The notes beneath the pieces are model-generated. The model saw only the letters and a program-made list of their open reading frames with translations, searched no databases and was not told the DNA's origin. From NCBI RefSeq assembly GCF_002575655.3, contig NC_053040.3:359040267-359104266 (forward strand): a stretch of DNA of 64,000 nucleotides, written 5' to 3'. Below, in pieces: positions 45,794 to 55,872 of this stretch; position 1 is the first letter of the stretch, and each line of letters starts with the position of its first letter. Position numbers and translations under genes: made by a program. The DNA is from Aegilops tauschii subsp. strangulata (lineage: Eukaryota > Streptophyta > Magnoliopsida > Poales > Poaceae).

Positions 45794-46445
45794 CTAGACC
45801 TTCCTGGCACGCTTGATCATGACGCTGCGACTGTCCGTGTACTCGTCGGTTACAGGAAGCAGACACGCCCTCATGTCCAAGATCAGCCTGTACATGTCGT
45901 AGCATTCGTATGCGTCCTTGGCCGTGTAGGTTATGTAGGCTAGATTCAGAGGTACCTCCCACGTGTTCAGGTCCTTGGTATCGTTGTCTTCTTTCATGTT
46001 GGCGTATTAGGGGTCGATGATGGTCTCGGCGAGGTCAACCACGGAGTCCTTCTCCTGCCCATTGCTGATGATCTTGTATTGCTTCTGGATGTCGACAGGC
46101 TTGTTGCACCAGATGGTCGAATCGTCGCGTTCTTCCTTCTCTCCACCGTAGCGAAGGTGCATTCGGCGCTGCTGATGAAACGGGCGAATGCTCCAGAACC
46201 TCTGATCGCCCTACAGAAGTGGTAGATGAGAACCTCGTCCCGCACACATACCTGGGCGACGGCGATCCACGGGTCCCTGTCAGGAGACTAATGGACGGGC
46301 ACAAGGTCTAGTCCTGCAACCTTGTGCTTTCTCATCGTGTAGGTACATCACATTCAACTTGGTGCAGCCATAGGACTGAATGGCGAACAAAGGGGAACTC
46401 CTTGCTGAAGTCCACATCCAGCAGGCTCACCCCTCGGATCACCAT
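45794..46445 (-). pseudogene. 3'-5' exonuclease-like (RNase H fold) gene, broken
   Basis: On the minus strand a start at 46445 gives MVIRGVSLLDVDFSKEFPFV. Pieces in more than one frame follow: PWIAVAQVCVRDEVLIYHFC, then STIWCNKPVDIQKQYKIISN and SVVDLAETIIDP, a stop, then TWEVPLNLAYITYTAKDAYE and CYDMYRLILDM. The order AVAQ..., YH.CRA, VDIQ, DSVVDLA and YTAKDAY matches plant WRN-like 3'-5' exonuclease-domain proteins; the last piece carries the D-x-Y type third motif. At least one frameshift (near 46135) and several stops (near 46335, 46290 and 46010) are present. Intact relatives may trim nucleic acids, but this copy cannot make the full domain. Confidence 0.75.
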
Positions 46446-46920
46446 TGGAGTCTCTTCAAGTGAACGAGTGGGTATGCGGCGGTAGTAGTTCGTTTTTCAG
46501 CTCTTGGGGAACTAGATTCAATAGTAAACTGAGTGTGTACAGGCGACAACAGTTACTACCCCTCCCTCGTCCGTTGCACGCCCGGCAGAAGATGCACCCT
46601 AGGCGCATTCAAACGTCTCCATTAAGAAACCTACTCCGGCCACACGTCGGTTCACGAGCGGGTCTGTATTGGTACTGTAATAACAGGAATTAGTGGTCAC
46701 TTTACTTAAATTTAATTAGCTTTAATAGAAATTTATACTTAAAACAAGCAATGCATTGGCTCGTTCTATCAGTGCCACGGGATCAACATGCACAACAATT
46801 AGAATTATTATTCTCAGGACGCACACGATCAGCACATTTGTCGCACTTTCACACGGATAATACTACCAAGTTTGAACTATTTGTTATGGTTGTTGTCCTC
46901 TGCATCATCATGCCGTGTTT
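46446..46920. other. intergenic
   Basis: No gene is recognised. Upstream of the minus-strand exonuclease-like pseudogene and left of the 79-bp tandem repeat. Confidence 0.35.
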
Positions 46921-47195
46921 CCCAGCTTGCAAGATTCAGAACCAACAAATAAGATCCAAATAATAAGTACAACAAAGATGCTTACACATCTCATTGATTC
47001 CCAGCTTGCAAGATTCAGAACCAACAAATAAGATCCAAATAATATGTACAACAAAGATGCCTACACATCTCATTGATTCCCAGCTTGCAAGATTTAGAAC
47101 CAACAAATAAGATTCAAATAATAAGTACAGCAAAGATGCCTACACATCTCATTGATTCCCAGCTTTCAAGATTCAGAACCAACCCATTAGATCCT
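46921..47195. repeat. 79-bp tandem repeat
   Basis: CCCAGCTTGCAAGATTCAGA starts at 46921, 47000, 47079 and 47158. Spacing is exactly 79 and divergence is low. The last unit is partial. Confidence 0.95.
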
Positions 47196-48353
47196 TTTGA
47201 TAAAGTGAATATCGGGATTAAATCCATCTTGGCTAGCCATGTCATACAATCGAAGAACTTGGCGAATGCTCTTGACCATCACAACATCTGTAGTTGAGTA
47301 TTCCTGTTTGCACAGCACAAATAAGAAGAGCATGCTTACTATAATAATGGCATTCCTTGAACTCAACCTGCAGCTCCACTCGGATGAGGCCAACCTGGAG
47401 TTCCATGATTCAATTCATGCGCCTTTTTCTGCAGTTCACCTGAAATGAAGCAAAGATTGCATCATTCAGCTAGCAAGAAGGACTTGCTCTCATGAGCTGG
47501 CAGGTTCTTCTTTAGTAGTTGCACTAAAATTGAGGAACATTAAGGTTGGCTATCCAGCTCATGTAAGGTGGAACTATAATTTGCTTATCCTTTTGTGCAG
47601 TTCCACTAAAATAAAGTGCCATTGTGGTGACAGTGACGGCTCATCTTGCAAAGGCTAATAAAATGTTGCACGAGATTACCAGCAGAATTTGACGGAGATT
47701 TTGGAAAGTCCAATCACCATTTTGTGCAGTTCCACCAAAATTGAGAGATGTTGCCCAAGTGACATTTTAGTTGAACTGCACAAGACACTCATTCCAAAAA
47801 AAGTGTTTTGTGCAGTTCACCAAAAGGTCACAATAGCAACAAGGTGAAATGGATATCCCTATCTGCACAAAAAGATAGAAAGTAAACAGTTGCTGGTCAA
47901 TAAGAATATACGAAACATATACGAAATGAAAAGAAGCATCTTAATTATGTTCATGGCAATCACGCAAGGACAGTAGAAATATTAAAACGTCAGTAATGCT
48001 TCATGTTACCAGAAGCATTACGATCAACAATGAGATTCCTCAAATATGGGATTACTTTAATGGTGGCATTGCTTGTTTACCAGATACAGTAAATCAACAG
48101 CAGCTAAAGAGTTGGTTTAAGGGCATGTGACCATGGGGACACCAGGACACTCAGCAGTGTAAAGGAGCAACTTACTTATCATACTGGGGAAAACAGTAGG
48201 AGTACCATTTGTAACACAGTTTAATTGCATCTTATCACTGGAGGCATTAGATTAACAATAACACTGGCTAGACATGTCCCTAAGGTAACAGTGTGATCGC
48301 TTCATTTTACATGCGCCCTTACATTAACAACAGCAAAAGGTTGGTATAAGGAC
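47196..48353. other. intergenic with scattered short repeats
   Basis: TTTGTGCAGTTC.ACCAAAA-like words recur at about 47597, 47719 and 47807, with weaker versions at 47429 and 47516. Otherwise nothing is recognised; the stretch may be a transcribed non-coding region or a transposon interior. Confidence 0.4.
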
Positions 48354-48424
48354 ATGCGACAGTGGACGCATCAGCACAATGTACCTACAAGGAGGCATAA
48401 AGTGGTGATGCCGAGTTTGTTCAT

Positions 48425-48690
48425 GCTATGTGAGGGTAGCAAATCTAATCCTGGAGACCTTTTACTATGTGAGGGTAGCAAACCTAATCCTGGAGACATT
48501 TTACTATGTGAGGGAAGCAAATCTAATCCTGGAGACCTTTTACTATGTGAGGGCAGTAAATCTAATCCTGGAGACCTTTTACTATGTGAGGGCACCAAAT
48601 CTAATCCTGAGACCTGTTACTATGTGAGGGCAGCAATTCTAATCCTGGAGACCTTTTACTATGGGCAACAAATCTAATCCTGGACATACT
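48425..48690. repeat. 39-bp minisatellite
   Basis: CTATGTGAGGGTAGCAAATC followed by TAATCCTGGAGACCTTTTA is repeated about seven times. Most units are exactly 39 bases, so they stay open in several frames (one gives LCEGSKSNPGDLL per unit). Later units have small deletions. No start codon context or flanking coding signal supports a real protein. Confidence 0.93.
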
Positions 48691-49055
48691 CTGTTGACTT
48701 GTCCACCAGCCTCCACTTTCTATCCTTTTTTCAACCAATAATAGATCTGTTCCTTATCCAGTTTGTACTGCGTTTTCCCATTATTTCCCTTTTCAACCAA
48801 GAGACCAGTTGGGTATCCGGTCTCTACTTTCAACATATTATTTCCTCTTTGAATCAAGTCCTAGATTCATGCTACAACTTTCCCCCCTTTCTTCGTTGTT
48901 TGAACAAAGTCCTAGATTCGAATGCATGAAGTAGCTTTACCTCTAATAATACTAAAAATTTAGGTGGCTTTCGAAGAGCTGATGGGAGTAGAAAAAGATG
49001 CACATGCAGACACGTGGGGAGCTGGGTTAGTAGAGCAAGGCCGCTTTCGAAGAAC
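48691..49055. other. intergenic
   Basis: Pyrimidine-rich left part with a duplicated GAATCAAGTCCTAGATTC-like stretch (about 48850 and 48905). No gene is seen. Confidence 0.35.
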
Positions 49056-49247
49056 TTATACCTGAGGGTCGTTGGGATGTCGGCGGCGGCAGGTCGGATC
49101 TGCGGACAATACGGCAGGGAGGAAGAAGGGTCGGAGGACCTCCTGAGCCGGCGCTGTGTCGGAGAGAACGGCACGGGCAGAGGATCGGGCCCCTCCGGTA
49201 GCTGTGGGTTTCCTCCCTCGCCGTCGATGACCGCGTGAACTATGCAC
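49056..49247 (-). CDS. possible first exon, unknown product
   Basis: Minus-strand frame from an ATG at 49247 (MHSSRGHRRRGRKPTATG) runs to a splice-donor-like CAG|GTATAAG at about 49062. It is GC-rich and Arg/Pro-rich like many grass first exons, but no following exon was identified. The evidence is weak; it may be chance. Confidence 0.22.
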   Translation of the reverse strand: MHSSRGHRRRGRKPTATGGARSSARAVLSDTAPAQEVLRPFFLPAVLSADPTCRRRHPNDPQV

Positions 49248-49518
49248 CTAGTCCCCTACACATACCAGCCAAAGGGATCCGGCCGGATCTGTGACCAGCG
49301 GTAAGCAGAGAGAAAATGTCGCTACCGCTGTCTTGTTTATATCTTGAGAGGATGAGAGAATGAAGAGAGCAACCCTAGTAAAGCAAGCGCTCAGGCCCTT
49401 GCGTACATATATAGTGGAGTGATTATCTTTTTCTCTCCACAACAAGCGTTTCAATTTGTGTACGTGGCATTAAAGAAAAGAAACTCTCTATTTAAGGTGA
49501 CTAACTGTACGACTCCTA

Positions 49519-49537
49519 CTTACTACTACTACTACTA
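49519..49537. repeat. TAC microsatellite
   Basis: Six or so TAC units directly before the next miniature element. Confidence 0.85.
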
Positions 49538-49774
49538 CTCCCTCCTTCCATCTTTATAGGGCCTAATGCGTTTTTTGAGGCTAACTTTGACCAAATATTA
49601 GAGCAATAATATATGACATGCAACTTACACAAAGCACACCGTTAAATTCGTGTGTGAAAGGAGCTTTCAGTGATATAATTTTCACATTGTGCATGTCATG
49701 TACTATTAATCTTGTCAATAGTCAAATGTGGTCTTAAAAAATGCATTAGGCCCTATATAGATGGAAGGAGGGAG
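49538..49774. mobile_element. Stowaway-like MITE
   Basis: Inverted ends CTCCCTCCTTCCATCTTTAT and ATATAGATGGAAGGAGGGAG, then inverted GGGCCTAATGC and GCATTAGGCCC. TA precedes the left end; the right side reads TT. The length is 237 bp. Confidence 0.85.
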
Positions 49775-50238
49775 TTGTAGTATTGTTCACTTGTGCTCCC
49801 CGGCCCTCCATTCATTGAACAACCCCACGGGTGAATAAACATACAGTACTAGTATTTATATAGAACGAACAAGCTTGAACTATTTTCAAGTAGTTAAAAG
49901 TTGAGGGCTGGGCTTTTCCCGGGCAGTACGCGCGGCAGTTTTCGCGTAGGCGGTTTGATAGAGAGGCGAGGAGGGTGAGGGAGTAGCGGATTCAACTTAC
50001 TTACTGCTGGAAAGTTCGGGCTGTGCAATTTGACGGCGCGTTACTTCTGGAAAAACTTGTGATATGACTACTCACTATAGTCATGAATTACTGGCGGTAC
50101 GACCGGGGTGATGCCCCCCTTCCGTTCCGCACTCTAATATGGTGCATGACACGTATTATGTCGACCCGGATGCTGCTGGCTGTCCCACATGTCGGCGAAG
50201 TAGTACGTAGTAGTAAGAAGGAGCAAAGAATCATGCGG
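49775..50238. other. intergenic
   Basis: No gene is recognised. Confidence 0.4.
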
Positions 50239-50382
50239 TATAAGTCTTTCTAGAGATTCCAACAAGTGACTACATACGGAGAAAAATGAGTGAATCTACA
50301 CTCTAAAATATGTCTACATACATCCGTATGTTGTAGTCAATTTGAAATGTCTAAAAAGAATTATATTTAGGAATGGAGGGAG
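50239..50382. mobile_element. Stowaway MITE, left end missing
   Basis: From TATAAGTCTTTCTAGAGATT to GGAATGGAGGGAG followed by TA. The CTCCCTCC left end is absent. Confidence 0.75.
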
Positions 50383-50514
50383 TAGTAGTACTAGTACTCA
50401 CGTCGGAGGAGTGTGAACCACGGCAGCCCAGTGAATCAGCAGTAGAAAACAATGTGCTGATATGGCCATAAAAAACAATGTGCCACGGTCCAGACTGTAG
50501 CATGTACAATACTA

Positions 50515-50720
50515 TTCCTCTTTGTTTGGATCCCTGAGTTAGAGCTAGTTTGGGTTGAAATAGCCTCAAATTATCCAAACAGGAGGGGTTAGTTTGAGCT
50601 AGTTTGCTCTAACCCATCTAAAAAAACTAGCCCAGTGGAGAGGTTCTAATTGGGTTAGTTCTCCTCGGGCCCACTAAAAGAGAACTAAAAAAATCTCCCC
50701 TGCCCACACTAAAAAATATG
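50515..50720. mobile_element. Harbinger-type MITE relative
   Basis: TTTGTTTGGATCCCTGAGTT and a dense set of GGTTAG/CTAACC words as in 35230-35520. The ends are degraded. Confidence 0.55.
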
Positions 50721-50859
50721 TACGGTGAAGTGTAGCTGCGGTTCAAAAAGGAGACCTAAAGTGATGACAGGTATAGGTCACACGCACCCAACTGGTGGTA
50801 GTACTAGACATACGACTGCTTTTTCCCTAAAATAAAGAGGTATGAGTGCTCAGTACTCC

Positions 50860-51292
50860 TATTCTATCAACGCGAGTCCCATCTGACAACAGCGTCTGTG
50901 CTACAGCTAGCTTTTCTCCCATGGCGAGGCGCTACGCGACGAGCGCGGCCTCGAGGTGCACATTCTTCATCGCGACCTCCGGCACCTGCAGGGCCACCAG
51001 GGCTTGAAAGAGTTCATCACCATGGAGGCCGATGAGGGTGGCAGGCAATGAGGAGCCTGGGCGCGCGGGCTAGAGCAGTACGGCAAGGTCGTCCGCGCTT
51101 CTTGACAGTGGCGAACTTGCGGATGGAGTTGACCATCATGTCGTCCATGCGAGAGGCGAAGCCGGCGTCTGCGAGGGCTACGCCGCCAGCGGTCGCCAGC
51201 ACCGTCTAGAAACGCTGCGCAGTGCGGGGCCGCAGGCCGGCGCCTTGGATGATTTGGCACAGCCGACTGCCGCTCGCGTCCATCGCCTCCAT
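50860..51292 (-). pseudogene. orphan gene with promoter, broken
   Basis: The minus-strand ATG at 51292 opens MEAMDASGSRLCQIIQGAGL, continues RPRTAQRF, then a TAG, then TVLATAGGVALADAGFASRM and DDMMVNSIRKFATVKKR in the same frame. After a frameshift near 51100 a third frame continues ATLIGLHGDELFQALVALQV and PEVAMKNVHLEAALVA, a stop, then MGEKLAVAQTLLSDG. The pieces are well balanced in composition and in correct order, so this is probably a real gene that has decayed. I do not recognise the family. A TATA box sits about 100 bases upstream. Confidence 0.5.
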
Positions 51293-51388
51293 ATGTGCTT
51301 CTGGCTTCTGGTCACTTGGTCTTAGATTGGAGTGAGCAGTGTTGCGCAGAAACTAAGGAGGAGTAGATGGATTGGAGTGGTGGGGCGC

Positions 51389-51398
51389 CTTTATATGA
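51389..51398 (-). promoter_or_regulatory. TATA box of the orphan gene
   Basis: On the minus strand TCTCATATAAAGGCGCCCCA lies about 100 bases upstream of the ATG at 51292, a normal distance for a grass promoter with a short leader. Confidence 0.55.
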
Positions 51399-51701
51399 GA
51401 ATCCAAACTCTGTTGCATTCACATCGTGCTGGCTCTATTTTGCTTCTCCAATTAATTCCCTCTGCATGTAATTTGAGGATGCATCATTGACCGTTCAACG
51501 TCTCGGGAACCGCTACCCTCTCCCTCCTTGGCATTCAAGCACCTATGGAGGCGACTACCGCTTGCGTCTATCGCGTGTCAGGAGATGTTCCCGTCGACGA
51601 CGAGGTGCTTATGGTGACTCAATATGATAGTACTAGTATACTCAATATTGTGCACCGCTACCAAGGCCGAGAGGAAAACGAGAGAACTACATATTTATTT
51701 A

Positions 51702-51788
51702 CGGTGTAGATTTACTCATTTTGCTCCATATGTACTCCGTCTCGGTGTATAGTCACTTGTTGAAATCTCTAGAAAGGCAAATACTCCT
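51702..51788. mobile_element. Stowaway MITE remnant
   Basis: GTAGATTTACTCATTTTGCT and TAGTCACTTGTTGAAATCTC match the interior of the element at 35614-35774. The ends are missing. Confidence 0.65.
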
Positions 51789-51879
51789 TTCTGGTTTACA
51801 GGGCTATACTAGCAAGTACTACAATAGTGGGCTCACATAGCAATTTTTTCTCATGCAAGAGCCTGGCTATATGCGTGCT

Positions 51880-52170
51880 CCAAGGTTCGCAACTGCCACG
51901 TTCGGGTTGCACTTGGCTCTTCGCCTCTTCGAGAAGACGAACAATGATGTTACTACTACTGCTTCTACAGTATCGAATCCACTGCTGCATGTCCGTCCAC
52001 CGTGAGCGGGAGGGATAGCTTATTGTAGTACTATAAGCAAAAACATGTCCTCATCTGTGAGACACCGCGCGCATGGGTGAGGGAGAAGGCGTGTATAGTA
52101 AAATCAAGCTTCTCCTCGTTGTACGAGTTGACGCGACACATCATAGCACTGGCCCCACATGGTTGCCTCT
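51880..52170 (+). repeat. segmental duplication upstream of the SINA-like gene, copy 1
   Basis: Contains GCACTTGGCTCTTCGCCTCT, CTGCTGCATGTCCGTCCACC and GAGTTGACGCGACACATCAT. The same landmarks in the same order are found at 52415-53240. Confidence 0.75.
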
Positions 52171-52414
52171 AAACTTGGCTGAAAGACCCGCAGTGTACAA
52201 TACTCCATTTGCTGCAACCTCTAACATTTACCCCACCACAAATTAAAATATATATTCCTGTCTTGACCAGATGAGCGTGCAAACTAGAATCACCAGGATG
52301 ACAAGTAGGGCCAGAAGATTATTTTAATCAAAAAAATAAAGCATGGAGCCGACCCTAATGATTTTAAGCTTAAAGGCACGGTACACGCTATCCTAGACTA
52401 CTCTACACATGAAA
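52171..52414. other. spacer between the duplicated segments
   Basis: No gene is seen. Confidence 0.4.
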
Positions 52415-53240
52415 TTGCCACACGAGTGTCCGGGCTGTGCTTGGCTCTTCACCTCTTCGGGAAGTCGAACAATGGCCCTATTTGGTTTCATGAGTTAGAG
52501 TTAGTCTGGGTTAGTTTGGACTCAACTAACTCAAAAATATCCAAACGGGAGGGTTAGTTTGGGTTAGATGCATCTAACCCATCAAAAAACCTAACCCACC
52601 CAAGAGGTGCTTATTTGGGTTAGTTCTTCTTGGGACCACTAAAAAACACCTTTTCTCTCACTCTCCCCGCAGCATACCCCCTCGTCTCCCTGCGGCCCGT
52701 CCGCCCGCCGGTAAGTAGTCGCGGCTCCTTGCATGACCCGTCCCCGTCGGTCTCGGCCAGCGCGACTCCTTGCACAGGGATGGCGGATTCGGTCGGCGGG
52801 CTACGCGAGAGGCCAGCACGGTTCCTTGCCGGGCGCGTCCCCGTCTGCCTCGGCCAGGCTCGCTCCGCCAAATCCGGCAGGAAATAGGGTCCAAAGTAGC
52901 CAAATGATGGAGTACTACTGCAGTGGAGGAGTACCACAGTATGCTTCTGGCCATCTGACACCGATTGAATTGCTGCATGTCCACTGTGTGCGGGAGGGAG
53001 AGCGTGTAGCGAACGAAAGTTTCTCCTAGTCCTGCCAGCCACCACGCTCATGGGCGAGGGAGGGACGCAGCTTCATTGACTTACTGCTCCTGGCTTTGCG
53101 TCTATGACAGGTGCGCCCAACTGGTCGGTGGCCCACCTGTCATGCAGCCAAAGGCAGGTACGGTTAAGGCGAGAGGGGTTGTAGTAATCAAACTTCTCGG
53201 TCTTGTACAAGTTGACGCGACACATCAAAGCACTGCACTC
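52415..53240 (+). repeat. segmental duplication upstream of the SINA-like gene, copy 2
   Basis: Has GTGCTTGGCTCTTCACCTCT, TTGCTGCATGTCCACTGTGT and AAGTTGACGCGACACATCAA. It is longer than copy 1 because a Harbinger-type MITE (52470-52640) and a GC-rich stretch (to about 52900) sit in the middle. Confidence 0.75.
52470..52640. mobile_element. Harbinger-type MITE relative
   Basis: CCCTATTTGGTTTCATGAGT followed by GTTAG/CTAAC-rich interior and CCAAGAGGTGCTTATTTGGG. The right end is unclear. Confidence 0.55.
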
Positions 53241-53405
53241 GATATATTTCAATAATTTTTGTTTACCGATGCATTAATTACAACGCATGCATGCATGTCG
53301 GGACTCTCCTTTTGATACTTGCATGTGTTGATTTAATGCACCTTGAAGTAGTATGAATATGTGACGGTAAAGCTTCGTAATGCCCCGGCCCTAATAAAGC
53401 GAGAG

Positions 53406-54316
53406 ATGGTTGTGCACGAGGAGGGCGAGATCATGCAGACGGAACAGGACCCGACGATGGAGCTCTCTATGGTCTCGATGGACCTCACCTTGCTCCACTG
53501 CCCCTTGTGCCTCCGCCCCTTGAAGCCTCCAGTGTATGAGGTTCGAATACACCTCGTCCGTTCGGCTGATCGAGCAAGGTGCAGGTTTCTTGATTGATGT
53601 GTTGTTCGATTGATTTGTGCAGTGCAAGGGAGGGCACCTGGCTTGCGCGGACTGCTGCGTCGAGCGCCGGGAACCAGCGGCAATGCCAGAAGTGCGAGCG
53701 TGGCGGTGGCTTCGATGTGCGGAACACGGCGGTGGACGCCGTCCTCTCCTCGGTGAGGGTGGAGTGCCCGCACGAAGGCTGTGGGCTCTACGTCACTTAC
53801 CACAAACTCGCCAATCACCAGACCGTGTGTCCGCTCGCGCCCTGCAAATGCCCCGTGCCTGTCTGCGGCTACGAAGGCCCGCCGCCGGTGCTCTCCCACC
53901 ACATCAGCACCATGCATCCCATGCCCGTGCACAGGATCCAGTACGGCAAGGCGCTCCAGCTGCAAGTGCCACTGTCGGAGCCACGGCTCTTGCTGTTCGC
54001 GGAGGAGGACAGCCGCACAATTTTCTTGGTTGGCGGCGTGCTCGACATTGGCGCGCCTATCACCGTGTCGGTCGTCTGCATCAGAGCGGGGGCGTCCCCA
54101 CTGCCGCACTACGTGGCCAAGCTGTGGGCGAACGGCCCGCCGGGGGAACCCAAAGGCAGGACCGACGTCGTCAAGGTGGAAATGGAGGTGACAAGCAGCA
54201 GGGATCCCGGCGACGTCGCCGTGCAGGAGCTGACCTTCTTCACAGTTCCGCCCAAGCTGCTGGCCGGGGCTAAGCTAGTGTCCCTCCACATTCCGATTGA
54301 CAAGCTCACGTCCTAA
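53406..54316 (+). pseudogene. SINA-like E3 ubiquitin ligase with a frameshift in the RING
   Basis: Exon 1 (53406-53540) starts MVVHEEGEIMQTEQDPTMEL and holds the first RING pair (LLHCPLCLRPLKPPVYE). A GT..AG intron (53541-53622) joins in phase 0 to exon 2 with CKGGHLACADCC; the last pair CQKC is read only after a one-base frame change near 53680. Once shifted, the frame is open to the end: GGGFDVRNTAVDAVL, then the SIAH zinc finger (CPHEGCGLYVTYHKLANHQT, HHISTMH), then the C-terminal TRAF-like region to KLTS. SINA-like RING proteins transfer ubiquitin to target proteins in the cytosol and nucleus. The lesion is small, so a sequencing error or a non-canonical splice is possible; otherwise only a truncated protein is made. 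Confidence 0.85.
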
Positions 54317-54554
54317 ATGATTCTACAGTGCCTTCTATTTATCTTAGTAATATGCTAATATAGGGGTTAGCTCGGTCTACTTTAGCTTAAGAGATGGTGG
54401 GTTTTGGTTGCGATGCAGCAATTACCTCGACATCAGATCAGCAGTGAAAGTAAATTCGAAGAGTCGAATGGATATTTTGTGTCTGTTGGATATAAAGATC
54501 CTTTGGGTAAGAAGTAACAGCTTATATGCTTTTCTTTCGAAACGGAATAGTGAT
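54317..54554. other. 3' flank of the SINA-like gene
   Basis: Probable 3' UTR. No other gene is seen. Confidence 0.45.
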
Positions 54555-54656
54555 ACTAGTATAATTTTTGTTGATATGCACTAATATTTTTTAAGTTAAA
54601 TATTTAGTCAAAATTTGGCACAAATTACAAAGGGGACTAATAAACTAGGACGGAGG
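54555..54656. mobile_element. Stowaway MITE remnant (relative of 25390-25617)
   Basis: GTATAATTTTTGTTGATATG and the right end CTAATAAACTAGGACGGAGG are present. The left end is lost. Confidence 0.7.
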
Positions 54657-55561
54657 TAGTACCACGCTATATTTAATTGCAAACCTGTTCACACCGATCA
54701 CAACCTAAACGGTTTCCCACTTAGGAGCGTATTAGTAGTACTCGGTTATAAAGAGTACTATGCCAAGATTACTGCACATTCCTAATATGTGCCTCCAATT
54801 AATATAGTAGTAGTAGAGTACTTAGTCACGTACTCCATAACATCACCGGGCATTGCACGTACAACATTTAGTGGTAGTAAGAGACAAATGCCTATATGCC
54901 ACGCATGTTCATACTATTTGTGCCTTTCTACTTCACTTACTGCGCTACATTACACAGGTTCGCACGTCCACTCCTGGGTACATGTCCGTCTCGTAGTTCC
55001 AGTCCCACATGTTCTTCATATAGATGGAACGATCCTTGCATGACACGTGCAACTTGATGCTAGATGTCTCGCGTGTTGGAAAAGGATGAACAAAGCTCAC
55101 GTAAAAAAATAGAGTGGAAGAACATAGATTCCCGACGACCGAGAAGGAGCAAGGAACATCATGGTGGAGCGTCGGCACTCATAATATTTTGTATTATTCA
55201 GCGATATAAAATCAACCAATCATCTCCACAGTGGACTAGAAGAGTACGAAACACGGCAGCCCAGTGTAGTTACATCATACTAGTACATGGCTAACCCACG
55301 CTATCACCATATTTCTTGGCTTTCGTGCGACACCTATCTCTAGTAATCCAGCAGCCCGTATCGCTTCTCCCTCCTCGTCTCTCTCAAAGTGCGGCGGGCT
55401 GGCGTTTTTGCCGTCTATTGAGGTCAGTTAACTCATCACATGTTAGCGACATGCCAAGAGCATTCTAAAAAAAATTCCTTTCACGTTCCATTTTCAAAAA
55501 GAAAAAATCCTTTCACGTACGAATTTGACTGTATGCTTTGAGCAACTTGCATGTCCTATAC
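54657..55561. other. intergenic
   Basis: No gene is recognised. ACGGCAGCCCAGTG at about 55251 also occurs at about 50412, a short shared word of unknown meaning. Confidence 0.4.
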
Positions 55562-55872
55562 TGCTCCTGTTTGGATACTCTAACTTAGCTAGAGGTTATA
55601 CTAACTCATGACTAACCCTGAACTAACTATAGCCAAAGAGGTGTTTGGGTAACAGGGTTAGATTGACAATAAATGCACTTGATGGAGAGAGAAAAGTGAT
55701 TTTTCAGTGGTCCCAATGAGAACTATCTCCAGTTAGCACCTCTTGGGTGGGATAGTTTTTTTTTGTGGGTTCAGTGCAACTTGCTCCAATTTAAACCCTC
55801 ATGCTTGGATACTTTAGGGCTATTTGAGCCCCAACTAGCTCAAACTAACTCTAACCCATGGATCCAAACAGC
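55562..55872. mobile_element. Harbinger-type MITE
   Basis: Ends CTCCTGTTTGGATACTC and CATGGATCCAAACAG are inverted. The interior (CTAGAGGTTATACTAACTCA, GGGTTAGATTGACAATAAAT) matches 35230-35520 closely. Confidence 0.78.

Noticed and set aside
46921..47195. CRISPR-like regular repeats
   Set aside because: Units are contiguous without unique spacers and the genome is plant; this is a tandem repeat.
48354..48677. Repeat protein LCEGSKSNPGDLL
   Set aside because: The 39-bp minisatellite is open in several frames by arithmetic; there is no promoter or coding signal around it.
53333..54109. Minus-strand frame of 258 codons
   Set aside because: Antisense of the SINA-like gene; no domain and explained by its GC-rich codon use.
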